Positions 7,187-13,184 of a stretch of DNA of 16,715 bases are shown here, in pieces. Origin of the DNA: Chloroflexota bacterium. GTDB taxonomy: Bacteria; Chloroflexota; Ktedonobacteria; Ktedonobacterales; Ktedonobacteraceae. The translations under genes and the position numbers were made by a program. Location of the stretch: assembly GCA_005881495.1 (NCBI GenBank), contig VBHI01000353.1, positions 1 to 16,715 of the forward strand. The letters are read 5' to 3'. The notes under the pieces were generated by a model. It had not been told where the DNA came from and made no database searches. It saw only the letters and a program-made list of their open reading frames with translations. How positions within the stretch are numbered: position 1 is the stretch's first letter; each line of letters opens with the position of its first letter.

Positions 7187-7215
7187 TTGACGTAACATCT
7201 TTCAGCAACTATCAT
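7187..7215 (+). promoter_or_regulatory. Strong sigma-70-type promoter for the permease
   Basis: TTGACG (7187-7192), 17 bases, TATCAT (7210-7215): five of six matches in each box. Transcription would start near 7222, giving a leader of about 245 bases before the permease ATG. That leader is non-coding and holds the dyads listed next. Confidence 0.65.
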
Positions 7216-7275
7216 AGAATTACTTCATAAACATATGTGGCTAGTTGGGCGTTTTCCACCTGATCGACTGATGGA

Positions 7276-7306
7276 TTGTACCGTTACAGCATGGTAACTA
7301 TGCTGT
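7276..7306 (+). promoter_or_regulatory. Second candidate promoter with GTTAC-N6-GTAAC dyad centred in its spacer
   Basis: TTGTAC (7276-7281), 17 bases, TATGCT (7299-7304). The spacer contains the dyad GTTAC (7283-7287) / GTAAC (7294-7298), centred on the spacer midpoint, as MerR-family operators usually are. An overlapping hairpin, ACAGCAT (7286-7292) / ATGCTGT (7300-7306), is also perfect. The box matches are only moderate (3/6 and 4/6). MerR activators normally use 19-20 base spacers, so repression is as likely as activation. Confidence 0.4.
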
Positions 7307-7402
7307 CTATACAGGAAGGAGATGCTCTTTTTTTCTCACCCAGAAACCCTCGCACAAAGAACCGTGTGAAAACGCTCATTACAACAGCACCAGTCTCTCA
7401 TC

Positions 7403-7440
7403 TGTAACACCTCTGGCACAGGATCGCCTTTCCTGTTACA
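7403..7440 (+). promoter_or_regulatory. TGTAACA/TGTTACA dyad and hairpin next to the permease ribosome binding site
   Basis: TGTAACA (7403-7409) and TGTTACA (7434-7440) are perfect complements. Inside them ACAGGA (7418-7423) and TCCTGT (7431-7436) form a second stem that shares bases with the right arm, so the two pairings exclude each other. The structure ends 8 bases before AAGGAGG (7449-7455). It could act on translation or as another GTAAC-type protein site. Confidence 0.4.
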
Positions 7441-7466
7441 GACATTCTAAGGAGGTAAAGACGCAT

Positions 7467-8960
7467 ATGGCATCAACTGCTGAAAGCGGAAGCAGCGACG
7501 TCCTACGTTCTGAACGTATTGCAGGGGGCATCCTCCCCAAAGTCTTGAACACGTTTGACATGGTTGCCATCTTTGTTGCAATCGTCCTTTTTATCAGTAA
7601 CTCTGCTGTTATGGCAGGCGGCGCTGGCCCGTCCGCATACTTCTACTGGGGCCTGGGTTTCATCACGTTCCTCATCCCTGGCGCCATCGTGACCGGACAG
7701 CTTGGCCTCATGTTCCCGGGCGAAGGCTCCATCTATGTGTGGACGAACAAAGCGTTTGGCGCTTTCCTGGGCTTCTTCGCCGGCTTCTGTGCCTGGTGGC
7801 CCGGCGTGCTCGTCATGATCGCCACCGGCGTTGCCGTCGTTGCCTTGATCCAGCAACTCAATGCCAACTTTTTGACTGAGCCATGGCAGCAAGGAGTGAT
7901 CATTATCGCCGTCATTGCTTTCTCGTTCGTCCTCTCCATCTTACGCTTCCGTGTCACACAGAACTTTGTCAATATTGTCTTTGTGGCCTACGGTGGCGCA
8001 ATCTTACTCGTCGGCCTCGCAGGCCTGCTCTCGCTTGGGCACCCGGCTCCAGTCAACTACTCCCCACATGCCTGGTTCCCGACCTGGGCCACCGCCACGT
8101 TCTACGGTACCGTCATCCTTGCCCTGCTGGGTATCGAAGTCCCCCTCAACATGGGCGTCGAAATCACTCATCCACGCTCGATTACACGTTATCTTCTCTG
8201 GGGATCAGCGGTAGTCATCGCAGCCTATCTCATCGGAACGTTTGGCGTCATGGTCGCCGTTCCTTTGAAAGATCAGGGCAACCCATCGGCCGTCGCGGAA
8301 GCCGTACAGTTGGGCTTTGGCGTGGCAGGAAATTTCCTGGGCACGCTCGTCACCTTCATCTTTATCGGTTTCTTCATCTTCAATACCGCCGTCTATAACT
8401 ACTCGTTTGGACGCCTGCTCTTCGTCTCCGGCCTGGACCGTCGCATGCCGGCATTCATGAGTAAAGTCAATGCCAACAGGGTGCCGTGGGTCGCCGTGCT
8501 CGTGCAAAGCATTATCTCTGCTGTCCTGACGGCTGTGACCTTTATCATTGCCCCTTACTCTTTAAGTACTGGCTTCAAGCCAAGCGACCTATCCACGATT
8601 GTCTATGTTATCCTGCAGGCAGCGGTCACTGTGATCTGGTGCATCTCAATGGTGATTCTCTTCATTGATGTGATCATCATCCGCTACAAGTATCATGAAA
8701 ACTTTACCCGCAGTCGCCTGGCGCCCGACTGGGTATTCTATCTCTGTTCGGCAATGGGCCTCATCGCCAGCGGCTTTGCTGTCTATGTGGTCTTTACTGG
8801 CTCCTGGACGCCATTACTCAGCAGCCAGGTCTGGATCCTGTGGATCGGCAGCATCGCCGTCCTATCGCTAGCAATCGGCGCGGCCCTCTTCTTCATCGGT
8901 CAAGCCACCATCAAAGGTGACGTCACTGACGAAGAAATCATCACCAAAGTTACCAGCTAA
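7467..8960 (+). CDS. APC-superfamily amino acid permease
   Basis: 497 residues with about 12 hydrophobic segments, the normal size for APC transporters in the cytoplasmic membrane. The N-terminal cytoplasmic tail ends in GGILPKVLNTFDMVAIFVAI. TM1 is followed by a Gly-rich segment, MAGGAGPSAYFYWGLGFITF, typical of the unwound substrate-binding helix, then FPGEGSIYVWTNKAFG, the conserved TM2-3 pattern. Later segments include GIEVPLNMGVEITHPRS and the YNYSFGRLLFVSGLDRRMPAFMSKVN loop, which also matches APC members. Import of an amino acid or related cation by proton symport is the family role; the substrate cannot be read. AAGGAGG precedes the ATG by 11 bases. The next gene encodes a MerR regulator, and shared dyads suggest it controls this gene. 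Confidence 0.9.
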   Translation: MASTAESGSSDVLRSERIAGGILPKVLNTFDMVAIFVAIVLFISNSAVMAGGAGPSAYFYWGLGFITFLIPGAIVTGQLGLMFPGEGSIYVWTNKAFGAFLGFFAGFCAWWPGVLVMIATGVAVVALIQQLNANFLTEPWQQGVIIIAVIAFSFVLSILRFRVTQNFVNIVFVAYGGAILLVGLAGLLSLGHPAPVNYSPHAWFPTWATATFYGTVILALLGIEVPLNMGVEITHPRSITRYLLWGSAVVIAAYLIGTFGVMVAVPLKDQGNPSAVAEAVQLGFGVAGNFLGTLVTFIFIGFFIFNTAVYNYSFGRLLFVSGLDRRMPAFMSKVNANRVPWVAVLVQSIISAVLTAVTFIIAPYSLSTGFKPSDLSTIVYVILQAAVTVIWCISMVILFIDVIIIRYKYHENFTRSRLAPDWVFYLCSAMGLIASGFAVYVVFTGSWTPLLSSQVWILWIGSIAVLSLAIGAALFFIGQATIKGDVTDEEIITKVTS

Positions 8961-8983
8961 CAATCGCAGATAACCGCCCATTC

Positions 8984-9172
8984 CGTAGGGGCGGGGGAGG
9001 TGTGGAATGGGGTGGGGACGCTTGCGTCGCCCATCGTAGGGGCGGGAGAGGTGCGCAGTGGAGTGGGGACGCTTGCGTCGCCCATCGTAGGCTGGTGCAA
9101 TGCGCCAGGGGGAACAGGACGCGGGCGACGCAAGCGTCCCCACCCTTCTTCCCTACCACTCCCGCCCCTACG
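8984..9172. repeat. Cluster of GTAGGGGC-family repeats: two direct copies and one inverted copy
   Basis: Two 51-base copies (8984-9034 and 9035-9085) begin CGTAGGGGCGGG and end GGGGACGCTTGCGTCGCCCA. A third start (CGTAGG, 9086) diverges. An inverted partial copy follows: GGGCGACGCAAGCGTCCCCA at 9123-9142 and CCCGCCCCTACG at 9161-9172. The whole can fold on itself. Open frames on both strands here are by-products of the repeat. It lies between the permease stop and its terminator. Confidence 0.85.
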
Positions 9173-9196
9173 GCTGGCTGGTTCAAAAAAACTAAC

Positions 9197-9240
9197 ACAG
9201 GGGTATGCGATATATCGCACCCCTGTCTATTTTAGCTTTT
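9197..9240 (+). terminator. Intrinsic terminator after the permease
   Basis: The stem pairs ACAGGGG (9197-9203) with CCCCTGT (9220-9226) and GCGATA with TATCGC, with small bulges (TAT, A). It is followed by CTATTTTAGCTTTT. It separates the permease transcript from the MerR gene, which therefore probably has its own promoter. Confidence 0.7.
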
Positions 9241-9248
9241 ATACAACA

Positions 9249-9261
9249 GTTACTCTGTAAC
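9249..9261 (+). promoter_or_regulatory. GTTAC-TCT-GTAAC dyad upstream of the MerR gene
   Basis: Perfect 5-base arms with a 3-base spacer, 21 bases before the TTG start and just upstream of its Shine-Dalgarno. Its half-sites equal those in the permease leader (7283-7298, 7403-7440). Autoregulation by the MerR protein is an inference. No clear -35/-10 pair brackets it. Confidence 0.4.
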
Positions 9262-9282
9262 ATTTCGTGAGGTACAGTTCAA

Positions 9283-9975
9283 TTGGTAGACAACAGCACA
9301 CAGCAATTATTGCGTATTGATGACCTTGCCCACATATCAGGCGTGCCAAGCAGAACCATCCGTTTTTATAACACGCAAGGTCTATTACCTGCCCCGCTCA
9401 TGCAAGGCCGCGTTGCCTATTACAACCAGGAGCACCTGCTGGTACTCAACATTATCAAAGAGTTCAAAGAGCAACAAAACCTACCTCTCGATGTCATCAA
9501 GCAATTGCTGGAAATTCGCGCGCAGCACGGGGATGTACAGATGAACCTGGCCCTCAAGCAGCGGCTCCTACGATCACTCACCTCCGGCGGCCAGGATGTG
9601 AAGTTATCAAAGGAAGAATTGATACGGCAGACAAGATCGACAGGGGAACAGGTTGACGAACTGACCAGACAGGGCCTGCTCTTTCCCATCGAGCAAGACA
9701 AAACGCTGCTCTATACCGGAGATGACGTATTGCTGCTACAGCTTTATCAACGGCTCACGCAGGTTGGCTTACCAATAGCGCTGCCCTCGTTGATCCGTTT
9801 TCAACTGCGCCAGCTTGTCCGCAGCGAAATGGCCGCTTTTGAGCAGCACCTGTTCTCCCGCTGGCGCGCAAATGGCCTGCCGCCGGAGCGACACGCCACA
9901 CAGTTTGAGGAGATACTCACCCTCACCGATACACTCATCTCAGTGCTTCACCGCAAGCTGTTGTATCAGGTGTAG
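9283..9975 (+). CDS. MerR-family transcriptional regulator, apparently with a second degenerate MerR-like domain
   Basis: 230 residues. Residues 9-80 are a textbook MerR winged helix: LLRIDDLAHISGVPSRTIRFYNTQGLLPAP, then YYNQEHLLVLNIIKEFKEQQNLPLDVIKQLL. Residues about 108-172 repeat the pattern more weakly: SKEELIRQTRSTGEQVDELTRQGLLFP, then LLYTGDDVLLLQLYQRLTQVGLPIALPSLI. There is no Cys, so it is not a metal or redox sensor of the usual Cys type, and no recognised effector domain is present. The start is TTG at 9283 with GTGAGGT (9267-9273) 9 bases before; no ATG fits the domain start. Its stop lies 15 bases from the convergent lgt stop. It follows the permease after a terminator and is a good candidate for its regulator. 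Confidence 0.88.
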   Translation: MVDNSTQQLLRIDDLAHISGVPSRTIRFYNTQGLLPAPLMQGRVAYYNQEHLLVLNIIKEFKEQQNLPLDVIKQLLEIRAQHGDVQMNLALKQRLLRSLTSGGQDVKLSKEELIRQTRSTGEQVDELTRQGLLFPIEQDKTLLYTGDDVLLLQLYQRLTQVGLPIALPSLIRFQLRQLVRSEMAAFEQHLFSRWRANGLPPERHATQFEEILTLTDTLISVLHRKLLYQV

Positions 9976-9990
9976 GACTTCATTTCCATA

Positions 9991-11058
9991 TCAACGATTC
10001 TCTGCTGTTATTTCCTCACTAGTAGATGTAACCTCATCTGCGGACTCTACAGGCTCTACAGGCTCTGCGGGCTGCTTATGCGCATCATCGATTGCTTCTT
10101 GCGCCTGTCCTGTCACCGGCTCCCCACCATCTTCCACAGCTTTTTGTGGAACACCATATGTCGCGGCAACTTCACCTTCCGGCACTGGCTTCGAATAGCG
10201 CAACACCAGGTAGGTCACAGGTATCAAAATGATCATCACCACCAGAGAAGTCCACTGGGCCTGTTTCAAACCCCAATCCAGACCTAAGAAGCTAACGATT
10301 ACATTATCACGGGCGAAGAAGAGGAAAAACTGTGTAAAAGCATAGCCAAAGAGGTAGACCAGCATCAGGATACCCGGTCGACTGACGCGCCGGGCAAGAT
10401 AGAACATCACACTCAACAAGACAATATTGGCAAGCAACTCATAGCCTGCCGCGGGTTGAACGGGCACATTGCAGGTAGCAGGATTCAAACACGCCCAGCT
10501 ATGAGGATGTTGGTAGACCGTTGACCATGGCAGTGTACTGCGATAGCCGATAATGTCGCCGTTGATCAGGTTGCCAATGCGCCCAAAAATTTGCGCTGCT
10601 GCCGCAAACAGTACACCCGCGTCAAGCAGCACCAGTGGATTGATATGCTCTTTACGCGCCCGCCAGATCAGCGTGGGAATCACGAAAAAGATCGCTCCAA
10701 AGAAGGCCATTCCGCCCTCCCACGTCGCCAGGATATGCTGGGGCTGAGCAAGGTAATGAGAAACCAGGTCCGGCTGCTGAATCACAAAGTACAAACGTCC
10801 CCCGAGCAGACCGGCAGGAATACACCACCAGATAATCCGGTATATCATAGCCGGCGTAATACCCTTGCGTGTTGCATAGCCGCGCACTATCAGTAAACCC
10901 AGGATAATGGCCACGACATACATCAATCCATACCAGCGCAAAGCAAACGGTCCGATACTAAAGATCACAGGATCAATATTAATGTAGATATAGGGCGGGC
11001 CAATACGCAGCCACCCCCAATCAATAAGATAGGTTGTAAGAGTAGGGATAGCTCCCAT
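9991..11058 (-). CDS. lgt: Prolipoprotein diacylglyceryl transferase (Lgt family)
   Basis: 355 residues from the ATG at 11058, chosen because GGAG lies 6 bases upstream; an in-frame ATG at 11094 has no such site. Lgt transfers diacylglycerol from phosphatidylglycerol to the lipobox Cys of prelipoproteins in the membrane. Visible motifs: RWYGLMYVVAIILG (41-54), GGRLYFVI (86-93), WEGGMAFFG (113-121), FGRIGNLINGDIIG (158-171) with Arg160 and Asn163, and AAGYELLAN. The E. coli His103 position is Phe120. The conserved C-terminal 'RF..E..R' stretch reads TQFFLFFARDN, so the usual Arg and Glu appear to be Gln243 and Phe247. An acidic, Pro/Glu-rich cytoplasmic tail of about 60 residues is extra. Family membership is secure; activity is less so. 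Confidence 0.92.
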   Translation of the reverse strand: MGAIPTLTTYLIDWGWLRIGPPYIYINIDPVIFSIGPFALRWYGLMYVVAIILGLLIVRGYATRKGITPAMIYRIIWWCIPAGLLGGRLYFVIQQPDLVSHYLAQPQHILATWEGGMAFFGAIFFVIPTLIWRARKEHINPLVLLDAGVLFAAAAQIFGRIGNLINGDIIGYRSTLPWSTVYQHPHSWACLNPATCNVPVQPAAGYELLANIVLLSVMFYLARRVSRPGILMLVYLFGYAFTQFFLFFARDNVIVSFLGLDWGLKQAQWTSLVVMIILIPVTYLVLRYSKPVPEGEVAATYGVPQKAVEDGGEPVTGQAQEAIDDAHKQPAEPVEPVESADEVTSTSEEITAENR

Positions 11059-11110
11059 AGAATACTCCGTTCTTAAATAAACATAACTGTACACACTATC
11101 ATAGTATGCT

Positions 11111-11434
11111 TTAAGCGTTAGTGCAAGTGTTTGAACACTTGAACATTAACATATTTCGATTGATGGCAATGAAGTCGGTAGTGAACTCATCTTTTCCATT
11201 CGGAATGACGTTGTTCGCCGAAGATGGAAGACCACTTATATGCCCTTGCACCCAGATGGTCCCCTCCATTGCAAGCGGGAAGTTCGGCACACCCGTATTG
11301 GCCTTGACACGTTGGTCTGCATCAACCCACTTGGCCTTGGTGTTGTCAAAATAGTCGTAGAGACCTGGCTTTGTGAACGTGAATGATACTTTTTGACCTG
11401 CTGCTGCCCTCAGGGAGGACGTAGAATTTAAGGA
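11111..11434 (-). pseudogene. Truncated cupredoxin-like fragment
   Basis: On the minus strand the frame reads AAGQKVSFTFTKPGLYDYFD, then FPLAMEGTIWVQG, GKDEFTTDFIAI. This looks like a secreted plastocyanin-like domain. No start codon, signal peptide or Shine-Dalgarno lies on its own side of the upstream terminator hairpin (11450-11480), through which the frame runs. The homologous part ends at about residue AIN, and then runs into NMLMFKCSNTCTNA and a stop, lacking the expected C-terminal His/Cys/Met copper loop. Both ends are therefore missing. Near its 3' end is a perfect palindrome, CAAGTGTT-TG-AACACTTG (11124-11141). I read it as a decayed gene, though a fragment of an unusual short protein is not excluded. 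Confidence 0.6.
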
Positions 11435-11437
11435 GAC

Positions 11438-11480
11438 AGAAAAAATAAAGGAACTCAGTGGCATGATGCCACTGAGTTCC
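11438..11480 (-). terminator. Intrinsic terminator of the secreted-protein gene
   Basis: A perfect hairpin, GGAACTCAGTGGC (11450-11462) / GCCACTGAGTTCC (11468-11480) with loop ATGAT, followed on the minus strand by TTTATTTTTT. It starts 43 bases after the stop of the upstream gene on that strand. Confidence 0.85.
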
Positions 11481-11522
11481 CGCGCTCTGGCGAGCAAGAC
11501 TGAGAACAAGCCTCTCTGTTCC

Positions 11523-11993
11523 TCAGGGGCCGGTGACGTTGACCACGGCATTCGTGGACTGGCCGTCCGTGAACGAGACCGGTGCAGTACAAGTGATATT
11601 GACGGTGTTCGTTGGCCCCTTTGTTGGTGGTGTAGCAGCGTTCACCAGATTACAACTGACACTGCTATCACGCGATAGCACCGCCATGTGGTAGATGCCG
11701 TCGGGGCCCTCCGTTATTTCCCCATCGACGTGCTTGGTGATGTGAAGGGCGTAGAAGTACATCGAACCGTTGCACTCCCCCAGGTAAGGGTTACTCGAAT
11801 CCGCCTCACACCAAACCCAGAAGCCGACCGGGGTATTTGCGCTCGGGGAAAAACCTACGCCGCTGAAGACGACCTGCTCGGAATTATTGGCGGCTCGCGC
11901 TCGCGTGGTCTGGGAAATCGTTACTGCGAGCAGCAGCACCATGACCAGTGCGACCAGGCTAAGGAAAAGCTTTGACCTGAACAATCCTTTCAT
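11523..11993 (-). CDS. Small secreted protein of unknown function
   Basis: 156 residues. Residues 1-34 are a clear signal peptide: MKGLFRSK, a Leu/Val-rich core, and an ARA-AN cleavage site near residue 34. The mature part (about 122 residues) is beta-rich, starting VVFSGVGFSPSANTPVGFWVWCE, and has four Cys (62, 74, 114, 135) that could form two disulfides outside the cell. The last third is Thr/Asn/Val-rich. I recognise no family and assign no function. AGGAGG lies 7 bases before the ATG, and a terminator follows the stop, so this is a monocistronic gene. The cupredoxin remnant lies just beyond the terminator. Confidence 0.82.
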   Translation of the reverse strand: MKGLFRSKLFLSLVALVMVLLLAVTISQTTRARAANNSEQVVFSGVGFSPSANTPVGFWVWCEADSSNPYLGECNGSMYFYALHITKHVDGEITEGPDGIYHMAVLSRDSSVSCNLVNAATPPTKGPTNTVNITCTAPVSFTDGQSTNAVVNVTGP

Positions 11994-12300
11994 GCATGTT
12001 CCTCCTACAACTAACTAGAAATACAAACCAACCAAATCGCCTGAGAGAGAGTCGCCGAAAAAGGACCATCCCGATTGAATGATGCGTGTTGAGCCTTAAA
12101 AGGGGTGACCCAGTGCTAACATCTCCTCAACAGGCTCAGTGTAATACTAAGAGAAGAGAAGTTGCTTCTTGGTTGCGGATGGGTCAAGAGAGGGTTATGA
12201 ATCAATCAATTGGGTAAAGATTACAACACCTTCGAAAAGGATACCTCGAAAGCGTCGCGTCTGGGATTTAATGTCAGAAAGAAAATAAAGCAGTAGCAAC
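11994..12300. other. Non-coding spacer between divergent genes
   Basis: No credible coding frame on either strand. A weak nested pairing occurs around 12088-12140 (TGTTGAG with CTCAACA; TGAGCC with GGCTCA). A 7-bp inverted repeat, AGTAGCA (12292-12298) / TGCTACT (12314-12320), straddles the promoter listed next. I found no convincing promoter for the leftward secreted-protein gene. Confidence 0.5.
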
Positions 12301-12329
12301 TTCACCATATCCATGCTACTATGCATAAT
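12301..12329 (+). promoter_or_regulatory. Promoter candidate for the dioxygenase-like gene
   Basis: TTCACC (12301-12306), 17 bases, CATAAT (12324-12329): four and five of six matches. The start would be near 12336, giving a 55-base leader. The right arm of an inverted repeat (12314-12320) lies within the spacer and could be an operator. Confidence 0.5.
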
Positions 12330-12342
12330 ATAGGAAAACGCA

Positions 12343-12366
12343 GGAAACAAAGGTGTTTCCAACACC
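12343..12366 (+). promoter_or_regulatory. Two mutually exclusive small hairpins in the leader
   Basis: GGAAAC (12343-12348) pairs perfectly with GTTTCC (12355-12360). GGTGTT (12352-12357) pairs perfectly with AACACC (12361-12366). The two stems overlap, so only one can form. They sit about 10 bases before the Shine-Dalgarno. A regulatory role is speculative. Confidence 0.3.
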
Positions 12367-12390
12367 GTTCCAGGGAAGGAAGAAAAGCCC

Positions 12391-13104
12391 ATGGTAAAGC
12401 AAATACACCCACACACCTCTAAACACGCGCCGGGACAAACCGTCTACGAGCGCTATCTGCGCACCGAAGAGCTCCTCTCTTTACAGAAACCAGAAGAGGA
12501 GTTAGCTCACCATGACGAATTACAATTTCAAATAGTACACCAGGTCTTTGAGTTGTGGTGGAAGGAGACCGCGTTCGAGTTACGCAGCATTCGTATACTG
12601 TTGCAACAGTTCAACCTTCCAATGGCCATCCACCTGTTACAGCGCGTCATCCGCATCCAGCACCTGTTGCTCGAGAATATGCGCATGTTGGAAACCATGT
12701 CCCCCTGGGACTTCCACCAGTTCCGCAGAGTCCTGGCCGACGGAGCCGGTACCGACTCACCCGGCTTCCATGCCCTTTTGACGCTCTCACCACTGCTCTG
12801 GGATGATTTTTCTCAGGTGCTTGCTCACGAGCAAGTATCCCTGGCCGACATCTACATGCGCGCCGATCGCTATCCGCTGCTGGTGGCCTTCGCCGAAGCT
12901 CTCACCGATTACGACGAAGTCTTTCAAATCTTCCGCTCCCAGCACCTCAAGCTGGCCAAACGCATGATCGGCCCCGGTTCCGTCGGCACCGGCGGCACCC
13001 CCATGGAATTGTTGGAGCGCACCCTCCAGGACGCCTTCTATCCAGAACTGTGGGAAGTACGTAACCAGCTCACCAAAATCGCCGATGAACAAGGATTAAA
13101 ATAA
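12391..13104 (+). CDS. Tryptophan 2,3-dioxygenase-like haem protein
   Basis: 237 residues, shorter than characterised bacterial enzymes (about 280-300). The TDO family cleaves the indole ring of tryptophan to N-formylkynurenine with haem and O2. Matching elements: YERYLRTEELLSLQ; AHHDELQFQIVHQVFELWWK with the distal His50; ETMSPWDFHQFRRVL with Arg112, which binds the substrate carboxylate in the family; FRSQHLKLAKRMIG with His185 as proximal haem ligand; and GTGGT (199-203). The SGFQS loop after the Arg is replaced by AGTDSPGF, and about 50 residues between it and the haem His are missing. A related TDO-fold oxygenase with another substrate is possible. GGGAAGGAAG precedes the ATG. No other kynurenine-pathway gene is in the window. 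Confidence 0.85.
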   Translation: MVKQIHPHTSKHAPGQTVYERYLRTEELLSLQKPEEELAHHDELQFQIVHQVFELWWKETAFELRSIRILLQQFNLPMAIHLLQRVIRIQHLLLENMRMLETMSPWDFHQFRRVLADGAGTDSPGFHALLTLSPLLWDDFSQVLAHEQVSLADIYMRADRYPLLVAFAEALTDYDEVFQIFRSQHLKLAKRMIGPGSVGTGGTPMELLERTLQDAFYPELWEVRNQLTKIADEQGLK

Positions 13105-13161
13105 CAAGAAACGAAGGGTATTGAGAGGCGCGGCCTCTCAATACCCTTCGTTTCTTGTTAT
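13101..13161. terminator. Bidirectional terminator, 29-bp perfect hairpin
   Basis: Arms 13101-13129 and 13133-13161 are perfect complements with loop GCG. The left arm includes the stop codon of the dioxygenase gene. The right arm ends TTTCTTGTTAT, so each transcript leaves a U-rich end. It lies between convergent genes and ends 24 bases before the peptidase stop. Confidence 0.8.
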
Positions 13162-13184
13162 GATTTCACTCCGCCATCGCCATT

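Noticed and set aside
8950..9260. Several overlapping frames on both strands
   Set aside because: All are translations of the GC-rich intergenic repeat cluster; composition is repeat-driven.
12195..12416. 73-codon minus-strand frame
   Set aside because: It overlaps the dioxygenase promoter and start region and has no ribosome binding site or domain.
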